Shown piece after piece: positions 48,126-56,013 of a DNA stretch of 64,000 bases; position 1 is the stretch's first letter; the number at the start of each line of letters is the position of its first letter. This DNA is from Oceanobacillus bengalensis. GTDB taxonomy: Bacteria; Bacillota; Bacilli; Bacillales; Amphibacillaceae. The translations under genes were made by a program, and so were the position numbers. The notes under the pieces were generated by a model that made no database searches, was not told where the DNA came from, and saw nothing but the letters and a program-made list of their open reading frames with translations. The stretch is taken from assembly GCF_003628445.1 (NCBI RefSeq), contig NZ_RBZO01000017.1, positions 1-64,000 of the forward strand. The letters run 5' to 3'.

Positions 48126-49364
48126 TTAGTTCTCTTCGATATTCGTTAATTTTCTCGTTTTCTCAGCAACTTCCTCTGGATCAATTTTCACTCTTGCGAC
48201 GCCAGAATCCATTGCTGCCTTTGCTACACTTTTAGCAACAATCGGCGCAACACGAGCATCAAAAGGTGCTGGAATTACATAATCATCATGCAATTCATTA
48301 TCTGAGATTAATGAAGCAATTGCCTCTGCTGCAGCAACTTTCATTTTCTCATTTATACGAGTAGCCCTAACATCTAGAGCACCTCTGAATATTCCCGGAA
48401 AAGCCAAAACATTATTCACTTGATTCGGAAAGTCAGAACGTCCGGTACCAATTACTCTCGCCCCAGCTTCCTTCGCATCTTCTGGCATAATCTCTGGATC
48501 AGGATTTGCCATTGCAAAAATAATCGCATCATCACTCATTTTCTTAACCATCTCTTTAGACAGAGCATTAGCGACGGAAACACCAATAAATACATCTGCA
48601 CCTTCAAGTACTTCATCAAGTGAGCCAGCAATTTTATTTCGATTTGTAAATGCGGCAACTTCATCTTTTACAGGATTCATCCCTTTTGGTCTACCCTCAT
48701 AAATAGCACCTTTAGAATCACACATAATCATATCGTGAACACCGAAACTTTTTAGAAGTTTAATAATCGCGATTCCTGCTGCCCCTGCACCACTCATTAC
48801 GACTTTTATGTTAGAAAATGTCTTTCCAACAAGTTTTAGAGCATTGATTAAACCAGCAACCGTAACAATTGCCGTTCCATGTTGATCATCATGAAAAATA
48901 GGTATATTTGTTTCGTTTTTTAAGCGTTCTTCAATAATAAAACAATTCGGAGCGGCAATATCTTCTAAATTAACGCCACCAAAATTCGGTTCCATCAATT
49001 TAACTGTTCGGACGATTTCATCTACATCATGTGTTGCTAAACAAATAGGAAAAGAATCTACTCCAGCGAATGTTTTAAATAACACCGCTTTTCCTTCCAT
49101 TACAGGGAGCGCTGCTTCAGGTCCGATATTTCCTAAACCTAATACAGCGGAACCATCACTTACGACTGCTACCATGTTTCCTTTCATCGTATAATCATAA
49201 ACTGTTTCTTTGCGATCAAAGATTTCTTTACATGGCTCTGCAACACCTGGTGAATATGCTAGACTTAAATCATTTGCATTTCTCACCGGTACTTTTGATT
49301 GAACGGATAATTTCCCCTTATTAACCTTATGCATATGTAGCGCTTCGTCTTTAAAGCTAGCCAT
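48126..49364 (-). CDS. ytsJ: YtsJ, NAD(P)-dependent malic enzyme
   Basis: 412 residues. Oxidative decarboxylation of malate to pyruvate; YtsJ is the NADP-preferring major malic enzyme of B. subtilis. Motifs: SLAYSPGVAEPC (about 33), DGSAVLGLGNIGPEAALPVM (about 71), FHDDQHGTAIV (about 155), MSGAGAAGIAIIKLL (about 190) and FAMANPDPEI (about 279). AAGGGG lies somewhat far (about 13 nt) from the ATG. First gene of an operon with the GntR regulator; the promoter is at 49459-49486. Confidence 0.95.
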   Translation of the reverse strand: MASFKDEALHMHKVNKGKLSVQSKVPVRNANDLSLAYSPGVAEPCKEIFDRKETVYDYTMKGNMVAVVSDGSAVLGLGNIGPEAALPVMEGKAVLFKTFAGVDSFPICLATHDVDEIVRTVKLMEPNFGGVNLEDIAAPNCFIIEERLKNETNIPIFHDDQHGTAIVTVAGLINALKLVGKTFSNIKVVMSGAGAAGIAIIKLLKSFGVHDMIMCDSKGAIYEGRPKGMNPVKDEVAAFTNRNKIAGSLDEVLEGADVFIGVSVANALSKEMVKKMSDDAIIFAMANPDPEIMPEDAKEAGARVIGTGRSDFPNQVNNVLAFPGIFRGALDVRATRINEKMKVAAAEAIASLISDNELHDDYVIPAPFDARVAPIVAKSVAKAAMDSGVARVKIDPEEVAEKTRKLTNIEEN

Positions 49365-49430
49365 ATCGTTATTTTCGCCCCTTTATAATGATAAAAATAG
49401 AATAATTTACAATGATATATGGATATATTT

Positions 49431-49447
49431 AGGTGGTCAGACCACCT
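49431..49447. promoter_or_regulatory. FadR-class operator of the ytsJ operon
   Basis: AGGTGGTCAGACCACCT: 8-bp perfect arms around one central base. It contains TGGTCAGACCA, the form bound by GntR regulators of the FadR subfamily (TNGTNNNACNA). It lies just downstream of the promoter -10 box. Confidence 0.75.
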
Positions 49448-49458
49448 ATAATGCTACC

Positions 49459-49486
49459 ATTATAACAGATGAATCGTATCTGTAAA
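49459..49486 (-). promoter_or_regulatory. Promoter of the ytsJ operon
   Basis: On the minus strand: TTTACA (49486-49481), 16-nt spacer, TATAAT (49464-49459). The predicted start site near 49452 puts the palindrome at about +5 to +21. Confidence 0.75.
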
Positions 49487-49641
49487 GTATTGTAACCAAA
49501 TAGTTTATGTCTACCTTACCTTTTCATACCCGAATTATCAACCAGTTGGCAAAGCATTACTTTTTTTATTGCAGCATATTTTCATCTTCCAAATTTTTAT
49601 CAATCACAACAAATAATATGAAAAGAATCTACATAATAAAA

Positions 49642-49678
49642 ATAAGCCACCTCCTCAAAGTTATGGGAGATGGCTTAT
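49642..49678 (-). terminator. Terminator of nirK
   Basis: ATAAGCCATCTCC on the minus strand pairs with GGAGGTGGCTTAT, one wobble, followed by TTTTT. Confidence 0.88.
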
Positions 49679-49686
49679 CTCTATAC

Positions 49687-50697
49687 CTATTCTGTTACGA
49701 CTAGCTTACCAGCAGCGCCTTTTTGTACATGATTAAATTGGTGAGTAACAAATTTATAAGTTCCTGCTTCTTTGACTGTAAATTCTACTACGGCTCCTCC
49801 ACTAGCTGGAAGGCCAACCGTTTGCATTCCTTCCATATGGTTTGCTGGGTGTCCGTCTATATACACATCATCAAAAACTGTTCCAATTACATGGAAGCTA
49901 CTTACTTCATTTGGTCCGACGTTATTAATGTAGAAACGGATTTTTTCTCCGACTTTAGCTTCTAGTGGTTCATCAATAAGTGCTCCAACTGTTCCATTTG
50001 TATTAACTTGTCCTTCATGTAATGCTTTTGCTGAGAAAACCACTTGTGAAGGTTCCTCATTTGTCATATCATTTAAGTCATTGTACTTATACCATTCGTT
50101 TTGAACAATTACAAATTCCCTATCTACTTCATCATCGGTTGGGTAACCATCTTGTGGCGTGACAATAATGACGCCATGCATACCATTCGCAATGTGAGAA
50201 AGAACTGGATCCGTACCGCAGTGATACATAAATACACCAGGACTAGAAGCTTTGTATACAAATGTACCTTCCTCATTAGGAGCAACATCAGCAAAGGCTT
50301 TATCAGGTGCAGCGTGTACAGCATGGAAGTCCATACTATGCGGAATAGACGGGTCCATATTATCTAAGGTAAAGTGAATAGTGTCTCCTTCTTCTACAAC
50401 CACTACTGGTCCAGGTGCTTCTCCGTTAAATGTCCAAGCTTTATAATTGTTATCTTTATCAATTTCAATATCAGTTATTTGTGATGTCATCCTAACAAAT
50501 ACATCTGAACCTTCACGATTTATTTCAAGAGGAACAGGTTCTTGATTTAAATCTTTGTGCGCTGGAATAACTTCGACAGTTGCTTCCTCTGCACTAACCG
50601 TCTGTACGTCTTTGTCAGGTTCCACTTCTTCATTCCCACAAGCAGATAACACCAATGCAGTACTAACTAAGCCAACTCCAATAAGTTTTTTTAGCAT
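49687..50697 (-). CDS. nirK: NirK, copper-containing nitrite reductase (lipoprotein)
   Basis: 336 residues. Signal with lipobox (VLSAC, Cys about 20), so it is anchored outside the membrane as expected in Gram-positives. Two cupredoxin domains. Type-1 copper ligands and type-2 site: PHSMDFH (type-1 His, catalytic Asp, type-2 His; about 120), MYHCGTDPVLSHIANGM (type-2 His, type-1 Cys, His and Met; about 158-174), SFHVIG (second catalytic His) and the C-terminal HQFNH. Reduces nitrite to nitric oxide in denitrification. Start at 50697 (MLKKLIG) after TGAGGTGA; a GTG three codons earlier overlaps the SD. An Fnr box lies upstream. Confidence 0.95.
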   Translation of the reverse strand: MLKKLIGVGLVSTALVLSACGNEEVEPDKDVQTVSAEEATVEVIPAHKDLNQEPVPLEINREGSDVFVRMTSQITDIEIDKDNNYKAWTFNGEAPGPVVVVEEGDTIHFTLDNMDPSIPHSMDFHAVHAAPDKAFADVAPNEEGTFVYKASSPGVFMYHCGTDPVLSHIANGMHGVIIVTPQDGYPTDDEVDREFVIVQNEWYKYNDLNDMTNEEPSQVVFSAKALHEGQVNTNGTVGALIDEPLEAKVGEKIRFYINNVGPNEVSSFHVIGTVFDDVYIDGHPANHMEGMQTVGLPASGGAVVEFTVKEAGTYKFVTHQFNHVQKGAAGKLVVTE

Positions 50698-51069
50698 AAC
50701 GCTCACCTCATCTTTTTATTAGATAAGGTGTACCACTCAGGTATATATCTTTTCGCCAGTTTGTATGAATGGATTACCTTATCTTTGACTTAAGTATATA
50801 ATTGTCACTTTGCCCAAAATGTGATTTCTATCACTTATTTACCTTTGTATGTGAACACTTTTTGTCGATGTAAATCATTATATTTACACTGTTTATATGG
50901 TAAAAACATTGTTTTTCTATCTTACAATTCACAATCTTTATGTTCAATTATTTACAAGTTTTCCACTAATTGATATGCCTGTTTTCGTTCACATTATTGA
51001 CACATTTGTATCTTTATGTTAAGTTTATAATATTAAGAAAATTAAACACATATAGAGAGGATGAAATGA
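50698..51069. other. Control region between nirK and a small gene
   Basis: 372 bp, AT-rich. Holds the Fnr box and -10 box of nirK (next entry), and TTGACA (50997-51002) and TATAAT (51026-51031) upstream of the small plus-strand gene, though their 23-nt spacing is too long for one standard promoter. Confidence 0.6.
50793..50835 (-). promoter_or_regulatory. Fnr-type box and promoter of nirK
   Basis: TGTGATTTCTATCACT (50820-50835) fits the Bacillus Fnr consensus TGTGA-N6-TCACA in 9 of 10 fixed bases. The minus-strand -10 box TATACT (50798-50793) predicts a start near 50786, placing the box centre at about -41.5, the standard activator position. Confidence 0.72.
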
Positions 51070-51213
51070 ATGATTCAAGTTAATGTAACAGTAGATTATG
51101 AAGGGCAATTTTATCAAACGAACGTCCTCACAAGCCGAGATACGGAACCGGACGAAATTTTGCAGCTGGCCTTTAGTCAAATAAAAAGACAGTGGGAAGT
51201 TCCTGAAAATTAA
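51070..51213 (+). CDS. Small protein (47 residues), possibly BA3454-like stress protein
   Basis: 47 residues: starts MIQVNVTVDYEGQFYQTNV and ends QIKRQWEVPEN. GAGAGG lies about nine bases before the ATG; an overlapping ATG four bases earlier stops after five codons. The beta-strand pair followed by a helix ending in QW reminds me of the small BA3454-type stress response proteins of the B. cereus group; this is memory, not a search. No membrane segment or signal. Stands alone between nirK (divergent) and the symporter pair. Confidence 0.65.
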   Translation: MIQVNVTVDYEGQFYQTNVLTSRDTEPDEILQLAFSQIKRQWEVPEN

Positions 51214-51513
51214 CCTTCCCTCTTCCTATCATTCCACATTTCAACGTGGTATTCAGGGCCCCACATAAATATCCCCCTTTTCTTTCTTCCCAACCTCCTT
51301 TTTTAATTTTTTAAGATAATCTAGTAAAGTAGAGCAAATTTTGTTATTATATACTCTGGATAATATTTATTAGAATTTTTTGTTTGTTTTGTGAATATTT
51401 TCACTAACTAAATAAACATGCTACGTCTCCTATGTAGAATGGTAATAAGATTTTTGTAAATAGTAAGAGTAAATGTTCAATCCCTAACAAGTTTATAATC
51501 CGGAGGTGATATT
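51214..51513. other. Gap upstream of the symporter pair
   Basis: 300 bp, AT-rich. No gene. Contains a second Fnr-type box at 51390-51405 and candidate -10 boxes TATGTA (51431-51436) or TAGAAT (51435-51440). Confidence 0.6.
51390..51405 (+). promoter_or_regulatory. Fnr-type box upstream of the symporter pair
   Basis: TGTGAATATTTTCACT has the same half-sites (TGTGA and TCACT) and the same 6-nt spacing as the nirK box. Distance to the candidate -10 boxes gives a centre at about -45 to -49, slightly off the ideal. Confidence 0.55.
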
Positions 51514-51702
51514 TTGAAAGCAAATGAAGGAAAATGGGCGTTAGCGATACTTTTTATCATTATCCTTGCCTATGTGCTCCCATATACCATATTTACAAAT
51601 GTTGCAAAATGGTATGGTAGCTTCTTATTGTGGATTGTGTTGGCACTTATTGTTTTTATTATTAATTATTTTTTAACAAAAGATTGGGGTAAAGAAGAAT
51701 GA
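51514..51702 (+). CDS. Small two-helix membrane protein, partner of sodium symporter
   Basis: 62 residues with two membrane helices (about 9-27 and 34-54) and short charged tails. The start codon is TTG with GGAGGTGAT at ideal distance. Its end overlaps the following symporter start by four bases (ATGA), so the two are translationally coupled. Small two-helix proteins encoded directly before SSS-family carriers are known (DUF485 with ActP, DUF4212, YhdT with PanF) and are suspected assembly or regulatory partners. I cannot place this one in a specific family. Confidence 0.8.
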   Translation: MKANEGKWALAILFIIILAYVLPYTIFTNVAKWYGSFLLWIVLALIVFIINYFLTKDWGKEE

Positions 51703-53138
51703 ATACATCATTCGTTTGGTGGGCAATCGCTATATATACAATGGTTGCTTTAATTATTGCATTTCTCGCGCGTTCGGGAAAACAAACAAGTATGAATAGT
51801 TATTTTCTAGGTGATCGTAAGTTAAATGGTTTTGTTTCAGCCCTTAGCTATAGTGCAACAACATATAGTGCATTTATGTTAGTTGGTCTAGCTGGTCTTA
51901 CATATAATGGTGGTATTGGCGCACTTGGATTTGAACTCATATATTTAATGGGCGTATCATTGGTTGCCTTTTTCGGACCACGCTTTTGGAAAGTCGGAAA
52001 GAAATTCGGGTATGTAACACCTTCTGAGATGCTTGGTGATCGCTACAGTAATAAAACCGTTGCAATTATTGTTTCTCTGTCTAGTTGTATTTTTCTAATC
52101 CCTTATAGCGCTGTCCAGCTATCTGGAGTTGGTTATTTATTACAAGGGGTCACTAATAATGCAATCCCCTTCACAACAGGGGTGATTATAGCAACCGTAT
52201 TGGCTATTTTATTCTCTTATATAGCAGGTATACGCTCTGTTGCTTGGACAGACTCACTACAAGCTTTATTTATGATAATAACTTCCACTATCGTAGTTAT
52301 TATATTAATTAATGGATTGGGTGGTTTTAACGGATTTTTCAATACATTACAAACCGAGCAACCAGAGAAATTATCCGTTCCAGGAAATGGCTTCTGGAGC
52401 TTTATTAACTTCTTAGGAATGACAATCCCATGGTTTTTCTTTAGCCTCTCTAATCCACAAGTTAGCCAAAGATTGTACATGCCCGCTTCTTTGAAAAGCT
52501 TAAGGAGTATGTTAATAGGATTTATGGTTTTTGGTCTTGTTTATACCATTGTAGCCGTAATTTGGGGATTCTCTGCGTCAATTATGTTTCCCAATCTAGA
52601 TAATGCTGATCTTGCTACACCACTTGTATTGCAATCTGATCTCATCCCTCCCATTTTAGGAGTGATTGTCATGGTTGGTATTATGGCAGCAGCAATTTCA
52701 ACCATCGATTCTATTTTACTTACATTGTCATCATTATTCGCTCGCGATGTGTATGGGAATTTCAATAAAAAAGCAACTGATAGAATGCAGCTTCATGTTG
52801 GAAAAATCGTTATTCCAATTATTGCTATTTTATCTTATTTATTCGCTTTAATGGAAGTCAATTTAATTGCCGTTTTATCTGTAGCATCTTCAGCAGGTTT
52901 ATTAGTTGTTGTACCAGCAATTATCGGAACTTTCTTTTGGAGACGTGGTACAGCTGCCGGAGTAATAACAAGTGTTGTTGTAAGTGGTTTGTTCGTAATT
53001 ATAATCGAATTTACCCAAACAGAACCGCTTGGACTTTCATCGGGGTTATGGGGAATTCTCCTTTCAACATTTCTATTTATCACAGTAAGCTTGCTTACTA
53101 AAGCCCCTAAAAAAGTACCAAAAGAATTTTTTTCATAA
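51699..53138 (+). CDS. Sodium:solute symporter (SSS family)
   Basis: 479 residues with about 13 membrane helices. Family features: SYFLGDRKLNGFVSALSYSATTYSAFMLVGLAG (in pieces, about 29-62), the sodium-site helix with MAAAISTIDSILLTLSSL (about 329-346) and the ARDVYGNF loop. Overall closest to the pantothenate/YodF-like branch from memory, but the substrate is not determinable. It overlaps the small membrane protein by four bases. Fnr-type box upstream of the pair suggests induction at low oxygen. Confidence 0.88.
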   Translation: MNTSFVWWAIAIYTMVALIIAFLARSGKQTSMNSYFLGDRKLNGFVSALSYSATTYSAFMLVGLAGLTYNGGIGALGFELIYLMGVSLVAFFGPRFWKVGKKFGYVTPSEMLGDRYSNKTVAIIVSLSSCIFLIPYSAVQLSGVGYLLQGVTNNAIPFTTGVIIATVLAILFSYIAGIRSVAWTDSLQALFMIITSTIVVIILINGLGGFNGFFNTLQTEQPEKLSVPGNGFWSFINFLGMTIPWFFFSLSNPQVSQRLYMPASLKSLRSMLIGFMVFGLVYTIVAVIWGFSASIMFPNLDNADLATPLVLQSDLIPPILGVIVMVGIMAAAISTIDSILLTLSSLFARDVYGNFNKKATDRMQLHVGKIVIPIIAILSYLFALMEVNLIAVLSVASSAGLLVVVPAIIGTFFWRRGTAAGVITSVVVSGLFVIIIEFTQTEPLGLSSGLWGILLSTFLFITVSLLTKAPKKVPKEFFS

Positions 53139-53250
53139 AGCTGCCTACCACCCCTGTGATTAGCGATATTTGCCTAACGTCACTTTTTCGTTAAATAATG
53201 AAGCAGGTTAAAGTACTAAAATGTGGTAAACTAAAGGTACCAATTCTAGA

Positions 53251-53287
53251 AAGGAGGTACACAGAATCAGGGATTATGTGATTCTGT
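53251..53287 (+). promoter_or_regulatory. SD separated from its start by a hairpin
   Basis: AAGGAGGT (53251-53258) is 39 nt from the ATG of the next gene. Between them ACAGAATCA (53261-53269) and TGATTCTGT (53279-53287) form a 9-bp stem; folding it leaves about 12 nt between SD and ATG. Confidence 0.55.
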
Positions 53288-53297
53288 TACTACAAAT

Positions 53298-53591
53298 ATG
53301 GAAATTAACATTACGGAAAGTGCAAATAAATGGTTTCATGAAGAGATGGACCTTGAAGAAGGTGATGGCATCCGCTTTCTAGGAAAACTCTACGGGAAAA
53401 CGGAGGTACACGACAACTTCTCAGTAGGACTACGCATTGACGAACCACAGGATGTACTTGCTGAAAAGAAAATTAATGGTATTACTTATTTTATTGAAAA
53501 AATGGATGATTGGTTTTTCAGCGGATATGATTTCGAAGTCGATTACGATGAAGAAACCGAAGACATTAAATATAAGTTCATTAAACAATAA
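53298..53591 (+). CDS. HesB/YneR-like protein without cysteines
   Basis: 97 residues. A HesB/IscA-type fold (MEINITESANKWFHEEMDL at the start, GIRFLGKLYGK, then SVGLRIDEP), but none of the three iron-sulfur cysteines is present; there is no cysteine at all. This is the YneR-like branch, whose function is unknown and which cannot carry an Fe-S cluster in the usual way. The region before the ATG has an SD only at 39 nt, bridged by a hairpin. Followed by a good terminator, so monocistronic. Confidence 0.88.
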   Translation: MEINITESANKWFHEEMDLEEGDGIRFLGKLYGKTEVHDNFSVGLRIDEPQDVLAEKKINGITYFIEKMDDWFFSGYDFEVDYDEETEDIKYKFIKQ

Positions 53592-53617
53592 CAAATTCAT
53601 GCTATTATAACAATACA

Positions 53618-53651
53618 AAAAGCACCCGCTATTCAATAAGCTGGTGCTTTT
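53618..53651 (+). terminator. Terminator of the YneR-like gene
   Basis: AAAGCACCCGCT pairs with AGCTGGTGCTTT (one mismatch), ending in TTTT. Confidence 0.85.
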
Positions 53652-53832
53652 CTGTCTATACTATATCTAAAACATTGCAAAATCACATTAATATGATGAT
53701 AGCCATCTAAACAATGTTGTTTATAAAATGTAGCAGATTTCGTGTGAAATACTAATATGTCGTCCTCTAACAAATTAAACAATGCTTAAATAAAAATAAG
53801 ATGGTAAACTGTTCTCTATCATTTAAAAGAAG

Positions 53833-55620
53833 GTGAATAATATTCAGGATATAGCATTAATTAGTATAGTAGTGATTGTTGTTTTAGGTATTTTTTCACA
53901 ATGGATAGCTTGGCGTATACAATGGCCATCCATTGTCATTATGTCAATTGCTGGGTTATTAATCGGTCCTCTTTTGGGATTAATCAACCCTAAGGAAGCA
54001 CTCGGTGACCTTTATAGTCCACTGATTTCATTATCTGTTGCTGTCATCTTGTTCGAAGGCAGTACAAGCTTAGATATTCGTGAAGTTAAAGGGATATCTA
54101 AGTCCGTGTTTAGGGTTGTAACATTTGGTGCTTTTATCGCGTGGATTGGTGGATCATTAGCAGCTCATTATATTGCTGGATTAAGTCTTGAGATAGCCTT
54201 TATTATTGGTGGACTCTTTGTTGTTACAGGTCCAACAGTAATTATTCCGCTACTCCGCCAAGCAAAATTAAAACCAAGGACAGCCGCAGTTTTAAAATGG
54301 GAAGGGATTATTGTCGATCCTGTTGGTCCATTGCTAGCTTTATTTGCCTATGAAATCATTAAATTCTCGAAAGATCCAACATTTCAAGTAAGTGAATTAT
54401 TGTTATTTTTTGGTGGAGCAATTCTCGCAGTCATAGTTGGTTATTTAATCGGTTTGGTAGTAAGCATTCTTGTTAGTAGGGGACTATTTCCAGAGTACTT
54501 AAAATCACCGATCATTATATCGTTTGTGCTTTTATGCTTCGGAATTGCAGAAGTTATGATGCATGAAACTGGAATGCTTGCAGTAACCGTTATGGGGTTA
54601 ACCCTTGCACGCACAAAAAAATATGTTCATTCCATCGGAAGTATTGGTCACTTTGTTGAAAATATTTCTGTATTTCTTACATCAACTATCTTTATTCTAC
54701 TTACTTCATCCTTAACACGCGAGACCATTGCAGATGTATTTAGCTGGCCAATTATTAGCTTTGTGATTGCAATGCTATTTCTTGTAAGACCACTTTCTAT
54801 CTGGATATCAACAATTGGAACGGAATTGTCAAATCAAGAAAAAACATTAATTGGCTGGATTGCTCCTAGAGGGATTGTCGCATTAACTGTTTCTGGGTAT
54901 TTTGCTGAATTACTTTTAGAAGATGGATATGCAGGCGCTTCAATATTGACCGCTTTAACGTTTGCACTGGTGTTCATCACTGTTTGCGCGCATGGATTTT
55001 CAATTGGACCTGTCGCTAAGAAATTAGGCCTTGCAAATACGGAAAAACCAGGTGTATTAATTGTCGGAGCTAGTAGTTTCGCAATTGCATTAGCCAATCA
55101 ACTAAAAAAAATGGGTACTCCCGTTTTAATTAGCGATCAATCATCTGATAGATTAAAACAGGCTGATAACTTCCATATTGATACGTACCAAGGAGAGATT
55201 CTTGCGGAGCATTCCGAATTTGATATTGATTTCACTCCTTATGATACGATTCTCGTAATGACTGGGGATGCTGCCTATAATGCGCTTGTTTGTCAAACCT
55301 ATGTGCCAGAATTTGGATACAACAATACATTTGCACTCCCTGTTCGAACAGAAAGTCTCAAAGAGGTAAAAAGCTCCCTAAAAGCTAATATGCTATTTGG
55401 AGAAGAAGAACCATTTAGAGAACTAAATAGAAAAGTAAACATCGGGTATTCAATAAAAACAATTGAAATAAATAAAAAAGAAACATTAAGCAAAGATAAG
55501 ATGCAACTTTCAGTTACACCCTTATATATCCTGAAAAGGAATGGCAACATTGTATTTGTAACCATAGGTAACAAGCTTAGCATGGAACCAGGAGACAAGC
55601 TAGTAATTCTCTCGAAATAA
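53833..55620 (+). CDS. CPA1-type sodium(potassium)/proton antiporter with RCK domain
   Basis: 595 residues. About 12 membrane helices (1-395) with the NhaP-type signature VVTGPTVIIPLLRQ and LKWEGIIVDPVGPLLALFAYE (about 135-185, the ion-binding ND/DP region). Then a TrkA-N-like nucleotide-binding domain (GVLIVGASSFAIALANQL, about 413) and a TrkA-C-like domain ending MEPGDKLVILSK. The cytoplasmic part suggests gating by nucleotides. The longest frame starts at GTG 53833, but the SD AGAAGGTGA overlaps it; an in-frame ATT at 53842 is better spaced. Fits pH and salt homeostasis in a halotolerant species. Confidence 0.9.
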   Translation: MNNIQDIALISIVVIVVLGIFSQWIAWRIQWPSIVIMSIAGLLIGPLLGLINPKEALGDLYSPLISLSVAVILFEGSTSLDIREVKGISKSVFRVVTFGAFIAWIGGSLAAHYIAGLSLEIAFIIGGLFVVTGPTVIIPLLRQAKLKPRTAAVLKWEGIIVDPVGPLLALFAYEIIKFSKDPTFQVSELLLFFGGAILAVIVGYLIGLVVSILVSRGLFPEYLKSPIIISFVLLCFGIAEVMMHETGMLAVTVMGLTLARTKKYVHSIGSIGHFVENISVFLTSTIFILLTSSLTRETIADVFSWPIISFVIAMLFLVRPLSIWISTIGTELSNQEKTLIGWIAPRGIVALTVSGYFAELLLEDGYAGASILTALTFALVFITVCAHGFSIGPVAKKLGLANTEKPGVLIVGASSFAIALANQLKKMGTPVLISDQSSDRLKQADNFHIDTYQGEILAEHSEFDIDFTPYDTILVMTGDAAYNALVCQTYVPEFGYNNTFALPVRTESLKEVKSSLKANMLFGEEEPFRELNRKVNIGYSIKTIEINKKETLSKDKMQLSVTPLYILKRNGNIVFVTIGNKLSMEPGDKLVILSK

Positions 55621-55788
55621 ATGCGCCTGTCACTTATAGAAATTTGGAATTCGAACAAGTAACATATAATAAATATGATAAAATAATTAGAAATGAGGCT
55701 AATCCTGTCTTTTCGGTGACAGCCTTTGTTGCACTTAGGTAAGGAAGTTTTATACTATCCTACCTACCAAAAATAGGAGGCAAACATA
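55621..55788. other. Gap before the Ser/Arg-rich gene
   Basis: 168 bp. GCGCCTGTCACTTATAGAAA at 55624 resembles GGTGCCTGTCACTTGTCAGA at 57357, a short dispersed word. A CTGTC/GACAG hairpin (about 55706-55723) may end the antiporter transcript. Confidence 0.4.
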
Positions 55789-56013
55789 ATGTTTAAGAAG
55801 TTTATGAAACAAATAAAGCACCTCTCAAGTGGAAGTAGCGAAAGGAAACATCGTCGTTACAATAAAAGTAGCGGTAGACCAAGACGTAGCTACTACGATG
55901 ATAGCAGCAGTAGGCGTAGGCCATACGGTAGTAGTAGCGGAAAACACAAGCACCATCCAATGAGTGGAAGCAGACGCTATAAGAAGAGAGGTTGGGGGAG
56001 TAGTAGCAGCTAA
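55789..56013 (+). CDS. Ser/Arg/Lys-rich basic mini-protein
   Basis: 74 residues, strongly basic and low-complexity: MFKKFMKQIKHLSSGSSERK, then runs of SSSRRR, SSSGKHKHH and a SSSS end, with Tyr scattered between. TAGGAGG is well placed before the ATG, so it is expressed. Such Ser-Lys-Arg-rich stretches recall the spore-coat proteins CotB/CotG that are phosphorylated, but I see no homology I can name. It is convergent with, and overlaps by a few bases, a Ser/Thr kinase gene. Function unknown. Confidence 0.75.
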   Translation: MFKKFMKQIKHLSSGSSERKHRRYNKSSGRPRRSYYDDSSSRRRPYGSSSGKHKHHPMSGSRRYKKRGWGSSSS

